Notes: generated by a model not told the origin, from the letters alone. A stretch of DNA of 64,000 nt from DATKNA01 sp963755755 (GCA_963755755.1 CAVWLJ010000015.1:1-64000); one strand, 5' to 3'. Counted from the stretch's first letter, positions 1 through 9,427 are shown. Numbers and translations: made by a program.

Positions 1-289
1 GGTACTTGGCCGATAGGACCGAAACTATGCTTGCCGCTGTACACCACCTCGGCAGCGCCAAGAGCATATGGCGAACCTTGTCCGACTCCTCGCGGTGCGG
101 TCCGTCGTCCCACCAGTAGGGAATCCCCTCCAGCTCCAGGTCCACGAAGCCGTTGTCGTCGAGCATCGCGCGGATTCCCTTCAGCCCGTACTCATGCTCG
201 GCCGCAGGCAGGTCCGCCGACAGCAGCCCGAAGCCGCGGAAACCGGCCGCCGCCGCGGTTCGCCGAGCCATGGACACCGTGGACATCAC
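1..289 (-). CDS. Partial xylose isomerase-like TIM-barrel protein (N-terminal part)
   Basis: This gene runs off the left edge, so only about the first 95 codons are present and no stop is visible. It starts at GTG 289 or ATG 286, with GGAGG a few bases upstream. The N-terminus (FRGFGLLSADLPAAEHEYGL, then a GFVDLELEGIPYWWDDG segment) resembles sugar phosphate isomerase/epimerase proteins with an AP-endonuclease-2-like barrel. Near position 60 the reading appears to shift: after MLL the next frame gives AAEVVYSGKH, which fits such a barrel better than the in-frame LPRWCTAAS. The family match is by eye; the substrate is unknown. The first residues come from sequence that is otherwise poor in coding signal upstream. 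Confidence 0.5.
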   Translation of the reverse strand, partial: MMSTVSMARRTAAAAGFRGFGLLSADLPAAEHEYGLKGIRAMLDDNGFVDLELEGIPYWWDDGPHREESDKVRHMLLALPRWCTAASIVSVLSAKY

Positions 290-339
290 CGCACGTCCTC
301 CAGGCCGTCCACGGCGACGGGCTGGGCAGCCATGACTTA

Positions 340-1187
340 CCCATGCCAATAATCAAGCAGGCACACGCGACGACGAGGACTGAACTGACCCTGGTCGACC
401 CACCCTGGTCGTCGAAGTCCTCGCCGACACCGCTCAAGCGGTTGTTCCCGAGCCTGACCCCCTCGGGCCCGGTCACGGGCAGACCGACCGCGGCGCGTGC
501 TCAGTCGACATCCAAGTGAGTGACCTTCTCTCCTGGACGGGGCCGAGATCCGATGAGGACGCTACGCATCACCAACATCGAACTCCGCGGTCGGGCGGCG
601 GGTGCACTACTCGCCTTAGTTCCACCTCGCCGAAGGCGCCCGCGCCGCGCTCGGCAAAGTCCCGGAAGCGCCCTGGGAGAACTCCATCAACCCCTACGGA
701 AGCCCTGAGACCTCAAGGACGGCGGCGCGCCGGTGCGAGCGGCGCGGACCAGCCTGCCTGCCTCACCGCAGCGTCCCAGGTAGGTGGCTCATGGTGTCGA
801 GGCCGCTGGCGACGATCAGGATGTTGCTGGCGGCGTGCGCGAGACGAAGGGTGGGCAGGAGGTAGCGCTGGGATAGGCCGTAGGCACCGGCTACTGTCTC
901 CCTGGGACCGGGGGGACCTGCACGAACAGATAGACCCACGTCCTGGGCTCAAGGGGGCGCACGTCCGTGCTGCTATCCTCGAGACTCGGTCCATTTGCGT
1001 GCTGTGGATCAATCGTGGCCCAGTGCGCACGGGTGAGGCGGCGTCGGCGATCTGCGGTCGCGGCCCCAGCAGCAGAGATGCGTTCTGAACTGCGCACACT
1101 CTGATCCCCGACGATCTTCATGCTCGACGGCGCTACCTACCGCGACGCGAGCGGCTTGGTCGGCTCGCCGCCTGCAAGAATCGGCGG
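340..1187. other. Interval without a recognisable intact gene; short coding-like fragments
   Basis: No open frame here gives a convincing protein. Three short stretches look like remains of genes: around 410-520 on the plus strand (a VVEVLADTAQAVVPEPDP segment), around 615-705 on the plus strand (FHLAEGARAALGKVPEAP), and on the minus strand ending at a TGA at 763-765 (LRLAHAASNILIVASGLD). None can be joined or assigned to a family. The interval may be degraded genes, or genes broken by the indels seen elsewhere in the window. Confidence 0.4.
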
Positions 1188-3199
1188 GTGCCGATCCGTG
1201 TGCGTCTGGTCCTCGCAAGCGCGCTGATGCTGTTCCTCGAGCTCGCGTTGATCCGCTGGCTCGGGGCGAATGTGCTGCACTTGAGCTACTTCAGCAACAT
1301 CGTGTTGCTGGGCAGCTTCCTGGGCGTCGGCGTGGGCTTCCTGCGCTCCGGCCGGACGCGGCGCATCCCGCTGTACTTCCCCATCGTGCTCGCGGTGCTG
1401 GTGGTCCTCGTCCGGACGGTTCCTGTGACCATCGACCGATCCGGCTCCGACCTGATCTTCTTCACGTCCCTGCACACCGTCGGGCCGCCCGTGTGGGTGG
1501 TGCTGCCGGCGGTCTTCATCGGCGTGGCGGGGGTCATGGCGGGGCCTGGAGAACTCGCGGGCCGGTGCTTCCTCGTCCTGCCACGACTGGAGGCCTATCG
1601 GTGGGACCTCGTCGGCAGCCTGCTGGGCATCGCCTCGTTCTCGATCGCGTCGTTCCTGCGGGCGCCCTCGGTGGTCTGGGGCGCGCTGGTCGCGGTGCCG
1701 ACGATCGTGCTGCTCGGCCCGTCGCGGCGTGCACGACTCGTGGCGAGTGCCGCCTCGGTCGTTGTCGTCGCCACGTTGCTCATGGAGAGTCTTGCTCCCG
1801 GCATCTCGTGGTCGCCGTACTACAAGGTCGAGACCATCGCCCCCGGAGGGAACGCCGCGACGAGCACCGTCATCCTCGTCAACGGGATCCCCCACCAGAC
1901 CATCGGCCCGTTGGCGGTCCGGGGCAAGGAGCCGCGCTACGCGCTGGCATACGAGCGCACGACACGTCCTACCGCGGGCGACGTGCTGGTCGTCGGTGCC
2001 GGCAACGGCATCGACGTCGCCCAGGCCCTGGCCCATGGCGCGACCTCCGTGGACGCCGTCGAGATCGATCCGCGCATCCAGCAGCTGGGGGTCGAGCTCA
2101 ATCCCGACCATCCGTACGCCGATCCTCGCGTGCACGTCCACATCGACGACGGCCGCGCGTTCCTGCAGCGAACCGACCGGACGTACGACACGATCATCTT
2201 CGCCCTGCCGGACTCGCTCACCCTGGTCGCCGGGGCCAGCCAGATCCGGCTGGAGAGCTACCTGTTCACCCTGCAGGCGATGCAGGCCGTGCACTCCCAC
2301 CTGCGCCCCGACGGCATCTTCGCGATGTACAACACCTATCGGGAGAACTGGCTCGTCGGCAGGCTCCAGAACACCGTGGCACAGGCCTTCGGCCACGCTC
2401 CCTGCGTCGACACGATCCGCTCGATCAGCAACGCGGTCATCACGGCGACGCGTGACGTCAGCTATCAGCGCTGCGCCGCCAAGAACACCGTGATCGACGG
2501 CCCGGCGCCGGTCACCGACGACCGGCCGTTCCCCTACCTGCGCGCACCCTCGATCCCGCAGGTCTACCTCTGGACGCTCGCCGGGATCATCCTGATCAGC
2601 CTGATCGCCGTCCGCGTGTTCGGCGGCCCCCTGCGCCAGGGGCGGCCGTACGTCGACTTGTTCTTCCTCGGGGCGGCGTTCATGCTGCTCGAGACCCGGG
2701 CGGTCACGGGGTTCGCGCTGCTGTTCGGCACGACCTGGCTCGTCAACGCCATCGTGTTCGCCGGCGTCCTGGTCGCCGTGCTGCTCGCAGTGGAGGCGAC
2801 CCGGGCTCTACCGCGTCCGGTTCCCCGGCCCGTGGGGTACGCCGCGCTCGGGGCCGCCCTGGCCGTCGCCGCCCTCGTGCCCGCGTCGTGGCTGCTCGGT
2901 CTGCCTTCGGGTGGCGCATGCTCGCCTCGGTGACCGTCGCCTTCCTGCCGATCTTCACGGCGAACGTCGTCTTCGCATCGCGATTCGCCGACACCGCGGA
3001 CGCCACGACCGCCTTCGGCGTCAACCTGCTGGGTGCCATGGTCGGCGGCTGCCTGGAGTACACCGCGCTCCTCATCGGCTATCCAGCGCTGATCGGACTC
3101 GCGGCGATCCTGTACCTGTGCGCCTTCCTGACCGGACGGCAAACAGCCGGCGGCACTTCCCAGGTCCCACGTCTCTTGAGCGCGGAACCGGCTCGTTGA
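1188..3199 (+). CDS. Polytopic membrane protein with spermidine-synthase-like methyltransferase domain
   Basis: The protein has hydrophobic segments at the N-terminus (about residues 5-190), a soluble Rossmann domain in the middle and more membrane segments at the C-terminus. The middle carries a SAM/aminopropyl-donor-type glycine motif (VVGAGNGIDVAQAL, about residue 268) followed by the acidic end of strand 2 (VDAVEIDP). This is the layout of membrane-anchored spermidine/spermine synthase-like proteins; no polyamine substrate can be inferred. Start is GTG 1188. The frame ends early at 2933, but one missing base near 2905 restores the family-like C-terminus (FGWRMLASVTVAFLP onward) to a stop at 3199. 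This is one of the few shifts best explained by a deletion. Confidence 0.7.
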
Positions 3200-3225
3200 T
3201 CCCGGCCTGATCGCGAGGCCTGGGC

Positions 3226-3723
3226 TCAGTGGTGGCGGTCCGGGGGAACATGCCGGAGCGTGTAGCCGGAATCGCGCACGAGAACGGGTAGGTGATCCAT
3301 CTCGCTGGCGGTGTCGGGAGCGAGGCCGTCCCCGTCGCCGAGGACGAGGATGGTGGCGTCGCCGGAGAAGAGGTAGTCGATGAGCGCCTGCTGCCATCGG
3401 CGATTCAAGGGCCGAGGTAGCGGGTCCCCGTTCGGGAGCCTCAGGGCGTACGTGTCGTAGATGAGTCCGGTGACGTCGATCCATACCCGGCAATGTCGTT
3501 CCAGATCGCGGCTCAGGAGATCCATCTGGATCAGCACCACGGGTGAGTCGGCTGTGACGCAACGGCTCGAGGTGGCCGCCTGGGAAAGGCGTACGCCGGG
3601 GAAGCCGACGCCGCGCTGGAGCCCGGCAACGACGCAGGCGAACACGGTGACCGGGACGACGGTCACGGCGAGGGCGACGACGGGGACCCGCCCCCTTGGG
3701 AAAACCGGGGAGGGCACGCGCAC
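3226..3723 (-). CDS. Hypothetical membrane-anchored protein
   Basis: A 165-residue protein with one N-terminal hydrophobic helix at about residues 13-34 (VPVVALAVTVVPVTVFACVV) and an outer domain. That domain has two cysteines that could pair (SSRCVTADSP and LERHCRVWID) and the pattern CRVWIDVTGLIYD. The tail resembles the C-terminal soluble piece of some actinobacterial polytopic glycosyltransferases, so it may be the surviving end of a larger gene whose upstream part (3724-4243) is no longer readable. It converges with the preceding membrane protein. Function unknown. Start is GTG; there is no obvious ribosome binding site. Confidence 0.5.
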   Translation of the reverse strand: MRVPSPVFPRGRVPVVALAVTVVPVTVFACVVAGLQRGVGFPGVRLSQAATSSRCVTADSPVVLIQMDLLSRDLERHCRVWIDVTGLIYDTYALRLPNGDPLPRPLNRRWQQALIDYLFSGDATILVLGDGDGLAPDTASEMDHLPVLVRDSGYTLRHVPPDRHH

Positions 3724-4243
3724 GTGTCGGACGGCGAGCGTCGGACGAGGTGCCGGCCGCGCCCGGATCCGGACGACCCCTTCAGCGGGTGCGTCACCGT
3801 CACCGCCGACGCCGGAGTTGTCACCGACAGGCGCAGGCGGCGCGGGCTGAGCGCCGCCGGCTGGCCTGGGACAGGTCCCGGATCACGGGGACGGTGCTCG
3901 CGTTCACCGTCGCTTGGTGGCCTTCGTGTTGCTCGGCGACTCCCTGGGCCCAGATGGCCGCGGCCGGCAGCATTCCCTCCGCGCTCTCGGCCGCTCATCG
4001 GCTTTCTCGGGCACGACGCCTGTGCACCGCCAGATCTTCGTCTTCGGCCGGTGGAACGAGCGGGGTAAGGCGGCGGTGTCGCGGCTCGGGGGCCGCCGCC
4101 CAGCCAAGCTGCACCCTGGTGTGGGACCGGGAGGTCGGCGATCGGCGGGACCGGCCGGGCCAGCCAGGCGATGACCGCGTTCGCCGGCAGTCTGGGCGTC
4201 GGGGTGCGGCTGGCCCCGGCCCGGGAACCGGCGGCCGCCGCGG
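3724..4243. other. Interval without a supported gene
   Basis: Both strands have open frames, but their translations are arginine/proline-rich and typical of antisense or shifted readings of GC-rich DNA. No motif, signal or ribosome binding site stands out. It could hold the broken N-terminal part of the membrane protein at 3226-3723. Confidence 0.35.
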
Positions 4244-4714
4244 TCAGGGGGAGGGCGAGAGGTCGAACCCCTGCGACTGCAGCACCTGCTGCGAGGTTCG
4301 CCCGCTGAGGTACCGCACCAACGGCAGGCCGTACCGGTCTACGGGACAGGCCCAGTATGTCTGGGACCCGAGCGTGCCCAGCCTCGTGGGTGGGGCGAGC
4401 AGTTCGTCGCGGACCCGGTCGAGCGCCGGGCCGGACGGCAGCACGACGACGCTGATGCGGTACCCCTGTTTGACGGTGGCGGCGATATCGTCGGCCGTCC
4501 CGCCGCCCCAGCTGATCAGTACGGGCCTGGTGGCGACGAACCGGTCGATGTCGCTGCGGAGGGCGCCCAGGGCCTGGTCGTCGACCAGCACGCGCACCTC
4601 GAACTTCCCCGGGCCGGCGGTCTCGGTCGGCCAAACCGGCGGTCCTTCCGCGCAGCCCGAGAGGAGCAGCGCGCCGGCGAGGGCGAGCGCGGGGATCCTG
4701 GCGGGGCATCTCAC
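4244..4714 (-). CDS. Short ModA-like substrate-binding lipoprotein
   Basis: The protein is 156 residues. The start is GTG 4714, which overlaps the TGA of the upstream mannosyltransferase (GTGA overlap), so the pair is translationally coupled. A signal peptide ends in a lipobox, ALLLSGC, with Cys at about residue 21. The mature part resembles the molybdate-binding-protein fold: a DDIAATVKQGYRISVVVLPS segment, then TQTYWACPV-type sequence, and the typical ending in which FL/YLSG, QQVLQSQGF closes the domain. At about half the length of a normal ModA it can only be one lobe, and no ABC permease or ATPase lies nearby, so a transport role is doubtful. Envelope localisation is likely. Confidence 0.6.
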   Translation of the reverse strand: MRCPARIPALALAGALLLSGCAEGPPVWPTETAGPGKFEVRVLVDDQALGALRSDIDRFVATRPVLISWGGGTADDIAATVKQGYRISVVVLPSGPALDRVRDELLAPPTRLGTLGSQTYWACPVDRYGLPLVRYLSGRTSQQVLQSQGFDLSPSP

Positions 4715-6033
4715 GGCGTCAGGTCCTGCCCCCACAGGTACGTGACCACGGCGAGTAGCGGCAACAGGCAGGTCGCCAGCACGATCGCTGCGCGGCGGGG
4801 CAGCCATGCCCCGAGCCACACGAACCCGGGGACGACCGTGAGCACCATCCGCGGGCGGGTACTGACCGTGCTGTAGCCGAGGATCATCCCCAGGCTGACG
4901 GCCGCGTAGACCAGGAGCGGCGGGGACAACCGCCGGCGGTTCACCCATGCCGCCGCCACCATCGCGGCCACGAGCAGCATGCCGAGCAGACGCAGCAGGC
5001 CGGCCGCGAGGGCGGTGCGGCCGACGTCCTCGCTCATCGCCGTCCCGAGGTCTCCGAGCAACGTGGCAGTCGCCTTCACCACAGTGGCGTTGAAGTCCAG
5101 TCGCTGCCCCCACAGGTTCTCGGCGTGCCGCCACACGAGCGGGTCGCCGGTGCGCTGCCACCCGTAGACGACGAAGGCAGCGGCCCCGGCGGCGGAGAGC
5201 ACCGGAGCGCGCAGAGCCCGCCACTCCCGCTCGGCCAGGATCGCGAGGGCGGCGGCCACGGCGGCGGCCGCGATCACCGCGAGCCCGTTGGGTCGCGTCG
5301 CCGAGGCGATCGCGCCGAGCAGCCCGGCTGCCACCCATCGCCGCTTCTGTAAGCAGACGAGGGCGGCGCCGGCCGAGGCCAGGAACAGGCCCTCGGTGTA
5401 CGGGAGGTCGAGAATCGCCGATCCCGGCCAGGCGGCGACGAGCAGCGCGGCGGCGCGGCCCACGGACACTCCGCCGTGGGCCTCGCCGAGCGCATAGACC
5501 GCCCAGACGGCCAACACGCCGACCACGGCGGCGACGACGATCGACGCCGGGATCAGAGGCATCCGGGTCAGCCAGGCCACGGCACGGATGAGCAGCGGGT
5601 AGCCGGGGAAGTAGGCCCAGTCGCTGAGGGTGTGGTGGGCGGGTCCGACCAGCGCCGCCGGTGCCCGCAAAGAGGCGCTGTAGCCGTCCCGCGCGATGTG
5701 GGTGTACCAGTAGCCGTCCCAGGTGACGGCCATCGTCTGGACGGTGCTACCGGGATGGTCCCGGAGGAACCAGGCGACACCGGCGACGACGGGGACCCGG
5801 GTGATCCCGTACACGGCGAGGCTGAAGCGCAGCCCGGCCGGAATGACCTGCCACCAGCGGCGCCTGCTCCGGCTCCGCCGGCCCAGGAGACGCCTCGGCG
5901 CCGTCCGCGGCCCCGTGTGCCGACGCGGGCGTCGGCGCCGGCAGCTGCTCCCGCGACACGCGACCGAGGCTACGTCTTCCCCCGAACGGACGACACGGGC
6001 AGGGCGTCCTGCGGTTGACCCTCCAGCTGCCAC
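4711..6033 (-). CDS. Polytopic PIG-V/GT39-like membrane mannosyltransferase
   Basis: About ten hydrophobic helices follow an arginine-rich N-terminus. The pattern WDGYWYTHIARDGY, then AYFPGYPLLIRAVAWL, LPYTEGLFLA and ATRPNGL is characteristic of polyprenyl-phosphate-sugar-dependent glycosyltransferases of the PIG-V type in actinobacteria. These transfer mannose from polyprenyl phosphate mannose to envelope acceptors on the outer face of the membrane. The first 60 or so residues are unlikely for such a protein, so translation may begin further in, near the VIPAGLRFSLAVYG segment. It forms a two-gene operon with the lipoprotein that overlaps its stop. A 16-base perfect palindrome lies 14 bases upstream of the annotated start. 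Confidence 0.75.
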   Translation of the reverse strand: MAAGGSTAGRPARVVRSGEDVASVACRGSSCRRRRPRRHTGPRTAPRRLLGRRSRSRRRWWQVIPAGLRFSLAVYGITRVPVVAGVAWFLRDHPGSTVQTMAVTWDGYWYTHIARDGYSASLRAPAALVGPAHHTLSDWAYFPGYPLLIRAVAWLTRMPLIPASIVVAAVVGVLAVWAVYALGEAHGGVSVGRAAALLVAAWPGSAILDLPYTEGLFLASAGAALVCLQKRRWVAAGLLGAIASATRPNGLAVIAAAAVAAALAILAEREWRALRAPVLSAAGAAAFVVYGWQRTGDPLVWRHAENLWGQRLDFNATVVKATATLLGDLGTAMSEDVGRTALAAGLLRLLGMLLVAAMVAAAWVNRRRLSPPLLVYAAVSLGMILGYSTVSTRPRMVLTVVPGFVWLGAWLPRRAAIVLATCLLPLLAVVTYLWGQDLTP

Positions 6034-6046
6034 CGGCCGATGCTCG

Positions 6047-6062
6047 GACCGAACGTTCGGTC
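6047..6062. promoter_or_regulatory. 16-base perfect palindrome upstream of the mannosyltransferase operon
   Basis: GACCGAACGTTCGGTC is a perfect inverted repeat just upstream of the mannosyltransferase-lipoprotein operon. Its length and symmetry suit a dimeric repressor such as a TetR-family protein. No candidate regulator gene adjoins it, so the binding protein is unknown. Confidence 0.45.
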
Positions 6063-6222
6063 GGTGCGCGCGACAAGGCGTACTCGGCGCGTGGCACCGG
6101 TGGCTAGCTGCGCCGCCGTGGCATCAATGCCGGGATCCCCGAACCCGGCGCCATTCTGGCCTGGACGAATGACTTCAGGGACACGCCCTGATATGTAGGC
6201 CGGTGCTGTCAAGGGGCAGGGT

Positions 6223-6262
6223 GGTGCGGCGCCCGGGGACCGTCGTCCTCGGGCGCCGCACC
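6223..6262. terminator. Strong stem-loop
   Basis: Thirteen bases (GGTGCGGCGCCCG, 6223-6235) pair perfectly with 6250-6262; three further inner pairs leave an eight-base loop. There is no T-run, as is usual in GC-rich actinobacteria. It lies about 400 bases past the end of the TadG-like gene on the minus strand and upstream of the mannosyltransferase, so it may insulate the two. Confidence 0.5.
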
Positions 6263-6658
6263 GTGTCGCCGGACGGGCGTGATGGCGGTGGCGAGCGTGT
6301 CGGTATCGACGCGTCGTCAGTCTGATATTCGCGGGTTGGCTACCGCAGGACGGTGTGTTGGGCTGCAGCGGACCGCGGGTCTAGACATCGAGCGTGCGCT
6401 CTCGCGGGCGTGCTCATAGGGCGTGTCGCGGGTCGCTGCCAGGCGCTGCCGCCTCCGTCGATCATCGCCGTCCGGACGTGTTGTGAGATCGGGGGTCGGT
6501 GCGTGGCTCCTGCGTCAGGTCTCCTCGAGGACGGCCAACGACCAGCACCAGCCGGCGAGCTCGGGGTGCCCGCCTCTCGCGTCGAGTCGGCAAGGTCAGC
6601 AGGCATCGTCCAGCAGCCCCTGCCGCCAACCCGCGCACAGGCCCGTGAAGCTCGCGGG
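6263..6658. other. Non-coding interval
   Basis: Nothing recognisable: translations on both strands lack family character and no repeat or RNA gene is apparent. It separates the stem-loop at 6223-6262 from the TadG-like gene. Confidence 0.4.
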
Positions 6659-7888
6659 TCACTGGGTCAGGTGAACGAGTGCTGGGGGCAGGTCCGCGAC
6701 GGCGTTGGCCTGGGTGACGTTGACGGTGGCTGGAACCCCGTGCAGAGCGACGCCGCCGACCACCAACGTCCCGCCGACGGTCAAGGGGCCGTTCCCGTTG
6801 TTCACCAGGGTGGCTGAGGCGGCGTAGACGCTCCCGCTGATCGTGATGTCCGGGCCGCCGACGATCCCCAGGTCGGAGGTGTCGTGACGGTCGTACACGA
6901 TCGCCAGCCCGCGATACGTCGGATCGGTGAAGGGCGTGATGGTGGCGTTGACGTCGCCCGCGAACGCGATCGACCCGCCCGGGGCACCCTCGGCGGGGCA
7001 GGCGGCGCTGACGGTGTTGGCGCCCGAACCGGTCGAGCAGGTGAAGTACAACAGGACCTGGGTGCCCGTCACCGAGTAGGCGCCGGTGAAGGTGTTCTGC
7101 CCGGTGATCACGTAGATGCCGGGCGCGAACGTGCGGCAGGCGGTGACGTCGTCGTAGGTGCCGGGCATGCATGCGCTGGTCGTGGGCGTGACGACCGGGC
7201 TGCCCAGCGGCGGTGCCGGCGGCCCCGGGGGCAGCTGGGGGCTTGCGGCGTACGGATCGGTGACGTTCGTGACGTGCACCGGTGGAGACGGCGCCACGGT
7301 GCCGTCGTTGTTCAGCGTGCCGCCGTAGCCGACGATCCCGGTCGAGGACCTGACAGTCCCGCCAGGTGAGACGTTCAGGTCGCCGCGGGTGAGGATGCTG
7401 CCCGCGCTGTTGACGGTCTGCCCGTTCTGGGCGCTGAAGTCACCGAGCACGCACATCGAGCACGGTGCCGGGACGTCCCGCCAGGTCGCCTGCGCCGAAG
7501 CACCCACGATGGGAGTGCCCGCGCCGATGACCCCGGCGAAGAAGCGTGCAGAGTGTTGCCCCGCCAAAGTGACCGTGACAGTGCCGGCCGCCGGGTCCAC
7601 CGTGAATGCAGCGAGACCGGGCTGCCACCCGTTGACGGCCACGTACTGGCTCGCGAGGGCCTGTGCCTGGGCGATCTCGTTGGCCGTCACTGCGCCGGGG
7701 TTGACCGTGTGAGCGAAGGAGGAGGCCGCCGCCAAGGCGGCCGCGTCCGCCGCGTTCTGCGCCAACCGCTCTTGATCCCGCGCCACGCCCAGGTCGACCA
7801 CCAGTGCCAGGAGCCCGCAGAAGACCAGCGTCATCAACGCCACGATGAGAGCCACCGCACCCTGGTCGTCCTCTCGGCGTCGAACCAT
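6659..7888 (-). CDS. TadE/TadG-like secreted protein
   Basis: A 409-residue protein. The N-terminus has the TadG/TadE hallmark: a short basic head with GAVALIVALMTLVFCGLLAL as membrane anchor, then VVDLGVARDQERLAQNAADAAALAAASS, the Glu-containing region that resembles a prepilin. The rest is a low-charge extracellular domain rich in Gly, Thr, Asn and Pro, with repeated GG/NNDGTV turns suggesting beta-helix or beta-solenoid structure, and several cysteines (CSMC, CMPG, CRTF, CSTG, CPAEG). No other tad genes lie nearby, so it is an orphan. It is probably exposed on the surface; function unknown. Start is ATG 7888. Confidence 0.7.
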   Translation of the reverse strand: MVRRREDDQGAVALIVALMTLVFCGLLALVVDLGVARDQERLAQNAADAAALAAASSFAHTVNPGAVTANEIAQAQALASQYVAVNGWQPGLAAFTVDPAAGTVTVTLAGQHSARFFAGVIGAGTPIVGASAQATWRDVPAPCSMCVLGDFSAQNGQTVNSAGSILTRGDLNVSPGGTVRSSTGIVGYGGTLNNDGTVAPSPPVHVTNVTDPYAASPQLPPGPPAPPLGSPVVTPTTSACMPGTYDDVTACRTFAPGIYVITGQNTFTGAYSVTGTQVLLYFTCSTGSGANTVSAACPAEGAPGGSIAFAGDVNATITPFTDPTYRGLAIVYDRHDTSDLGIVGGPDITISGSVYAASATLVNNGNGPLTVGGTLVVGGVALHGVPATVNVTQANAVADLPPALVHLTQ

Positions 7889-8008
7889 CCGAGACCCCGG
7901 ATCTCCCCGCGCTACCTCACCTCACCCGAACCCCATCGCCTGAGCCGCCCGAAGTGCTACAACCGTCCGGTAGCTGCTGGTTCCGGGAGGGAGCAGGAGG
8001 AGGACACG

Positions 8009-8437
8009 GTGAGCCCGTTCACGGAGAAGGAGATCGAGTACCTGCGCGGGCAGCCGCTGGGCCGTCTCGCAACGGTCGGTCCCGATGGTTCACCCCACAT
8101 CGTCCCGGTCGGCTTTCGCCTCGACCCCGAGGCGGAGACCATCCAGATCGGCGGCCATGGGTTGAGCAGCTCCAAGAAATGGCGCGACCTGCACACGAAC
8201 CCGCAAACCGCGTTCGCCGTCGACGACCTGGCCAGCGTGGACCCGTGGACCCCTCGCGGGATCGAGGTCCGCGGCCGCGCCGAACTCCATGACACGGGCG
8301 GAGATCAGCTCTTCGGCCCGGGCTGGGACTCCGCCTGGTTCAGCATCGCCCCGCGGCGGATCATCAGCTGGGGGATCGAGGGGCACGCGTTCTCAAGCGC
8401 TGGACGACGGAGCGCCCGCACGGTGACCGAGCCGTGA
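8009..8437 (+). CDS. PPOX-class F420/FMN-dependent split-barrel oxidoreductase
   Basis: The protein is 142 residues starting at GTG 8009, seven bases after a GGAGG (7998-8002). The N-terminus FTEKEIEYLRGQPLGRLATV followed by GPDGSPHIVPVGFRLD is the canonical opening of the pyridoxamine-phosphate-oxidase-like split barrel. KWRDLHTNPQTAFAVDDL and a GIEVRGRAEL strand follow, as in F420-dependent members of the PPOX class in actinobacteria. The preference for F420 over FMN is inferred from family resemblance and lineage. It is monocistronic, divergent from the TadG-like gene, and one of several split-barrel proteins in this window. Confidence 0.8.
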   Translation: MSPFTEKEIEYLRGQPLGRLATVGPDGSPHIVPVGFRLDPEAETIQIGGHGLSSSKKWRDLHTNPQTAFAVDDLASVDPWTPRGIEVRGRAELHDTGGDQLFGPGWDSAWFSIAPRRIISWGIEGHAFSSAGRRSARTVTEP

Positions 8438-8600
8438 GGGCGAGCACGAGCAGGCACAGCACCGCGGCTCTTCTACCTCGACTCGGACGATCCCGTCGAG
8501 CGGGCGCCCGGATGCCGTCGGAGTAGCTCGAGTCCTCGGATGAGATGCGATGGGACCGGCGACGCTGACCGGTGCCGAAGGACGAGGGCAGGATGTGCGC

Positions 8601-9314
8601 ATGACTGTGACAGGACGCCTCGAACTCGTGGCGCTCGATGCGCCGGACATCGACAAGCTCGCCTCGTTCTACGCCGATCTCACGGGTTGGACGATCGTGC
8701 GCAGGGACCCCGACTGGATCACCCTGCGCGCAGGGGACGGCCGCGAGATCGCGTTTCAGCTGGCTCCCGACCACGTCGCCCCTCAGTGGCCTGGCCAGGA
8801 TCGCCCGCAGCAGTTCCACCTCGACCTGCAGGTGGATGACCCTGAGGCGGCGGCCGGGCGAGCGGTGGCCCTGGGCGCCACCCGGTTGGCCGACGGCCCG
8901 ACCTGGATCACGCTCGCAGACCCGGCCGGCCACCCGTTCGACCTGTGCCAGAAGGCCGGTGTCGGGCCGGTGATGGACCTGTTCGCGGTGACCATCGACG
9001 CCCCCGACGCCTCGGGGCTGGCCCGCTTCTACGCCGACCTGATGGGAATGGAGGTCACGTACGACGGGCCCGAGGGGGCGCTCGTCGCCGGCGACGGTCA
9101 GAGCGTGATGTTTCAGCAGATCAGCGAGTACACCCCGCCCGCGTGGCCCGACCCGGCGCGCCCGCAGCAGGCGCACCTGGACATCCTCGTCGACGACCTC
9201 GACGCGGGCGAGGCGCGGGCGCTGGAGCTCGGCGCAACGCGGTTGGCGGGGGAGGGCGAGAGCTTCCGCGTGTTCGCCGACCCCGCAGGGCACCCGTTCT
9301 GCCTGACCGTGTGA
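8601..9314 (+). CDS. Two-domain VOC (glyoxalase/bleomycin-resistance-like) protein
   Basis: The protein is 237 residues from ATG 8601 and consists of two tandem VOC domains of about 115 residues. Each begins with a FYADLTGW or FYADLMGM helix and ends with DPAGHPFDLC or DPAGHPFCLT. The pattern PQQFHLDLQVDD / PQQAHLDILVDD carries the histidine and acidic positions that often bind a metal in this superfamily. VOC proteins include dioxygenases, isomerases and drug-binding proteins, so the substrate cannot be named. The gene is alone and intact. Confidence 0.8.
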   Translation: MTVTGRLELVALDAPDIDKLASFYADLTGWTIVRRDPDWITLRAGDGREIAFQLAPDHVAPQWPGQDRPQQFHLDLQVDDPEAAAGRAVALGATRLADGPTWITLADPAGHPFDLCQKAGVGPVMDLFAVTIDAPDASGLARFYADLMGMEVTYDGPEGALVAGDGQSVMFQQISEYTPPAWPDPARPQQAHLDILVDDLDAGEARALELGATRLAGEGESFRVFADPAGHPFCLTV

Positions 9315-9427
9315 GGGCGATGCGGGCCACCCGCTGACCGTGCTGGGACGCGCACTCGCCTCGCCGCTCGCGTACGTCCGTTGAGGGATGATCGACGAAC
9401 GGAGCGGCGGCGGGAGCGGAGATCGCC

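Noticed and set aside
4255..4300. Possible tRNA fragment (ggtcgaacccc)
   Set aside because: It lies within the lipoprotein gene and no cloverleaf can be formed around it.
6223..6262. Small RNA or riboswitch
   Set aside because: It is a simple perfect hairpin without further conserved structure; a terminator is sufficient.
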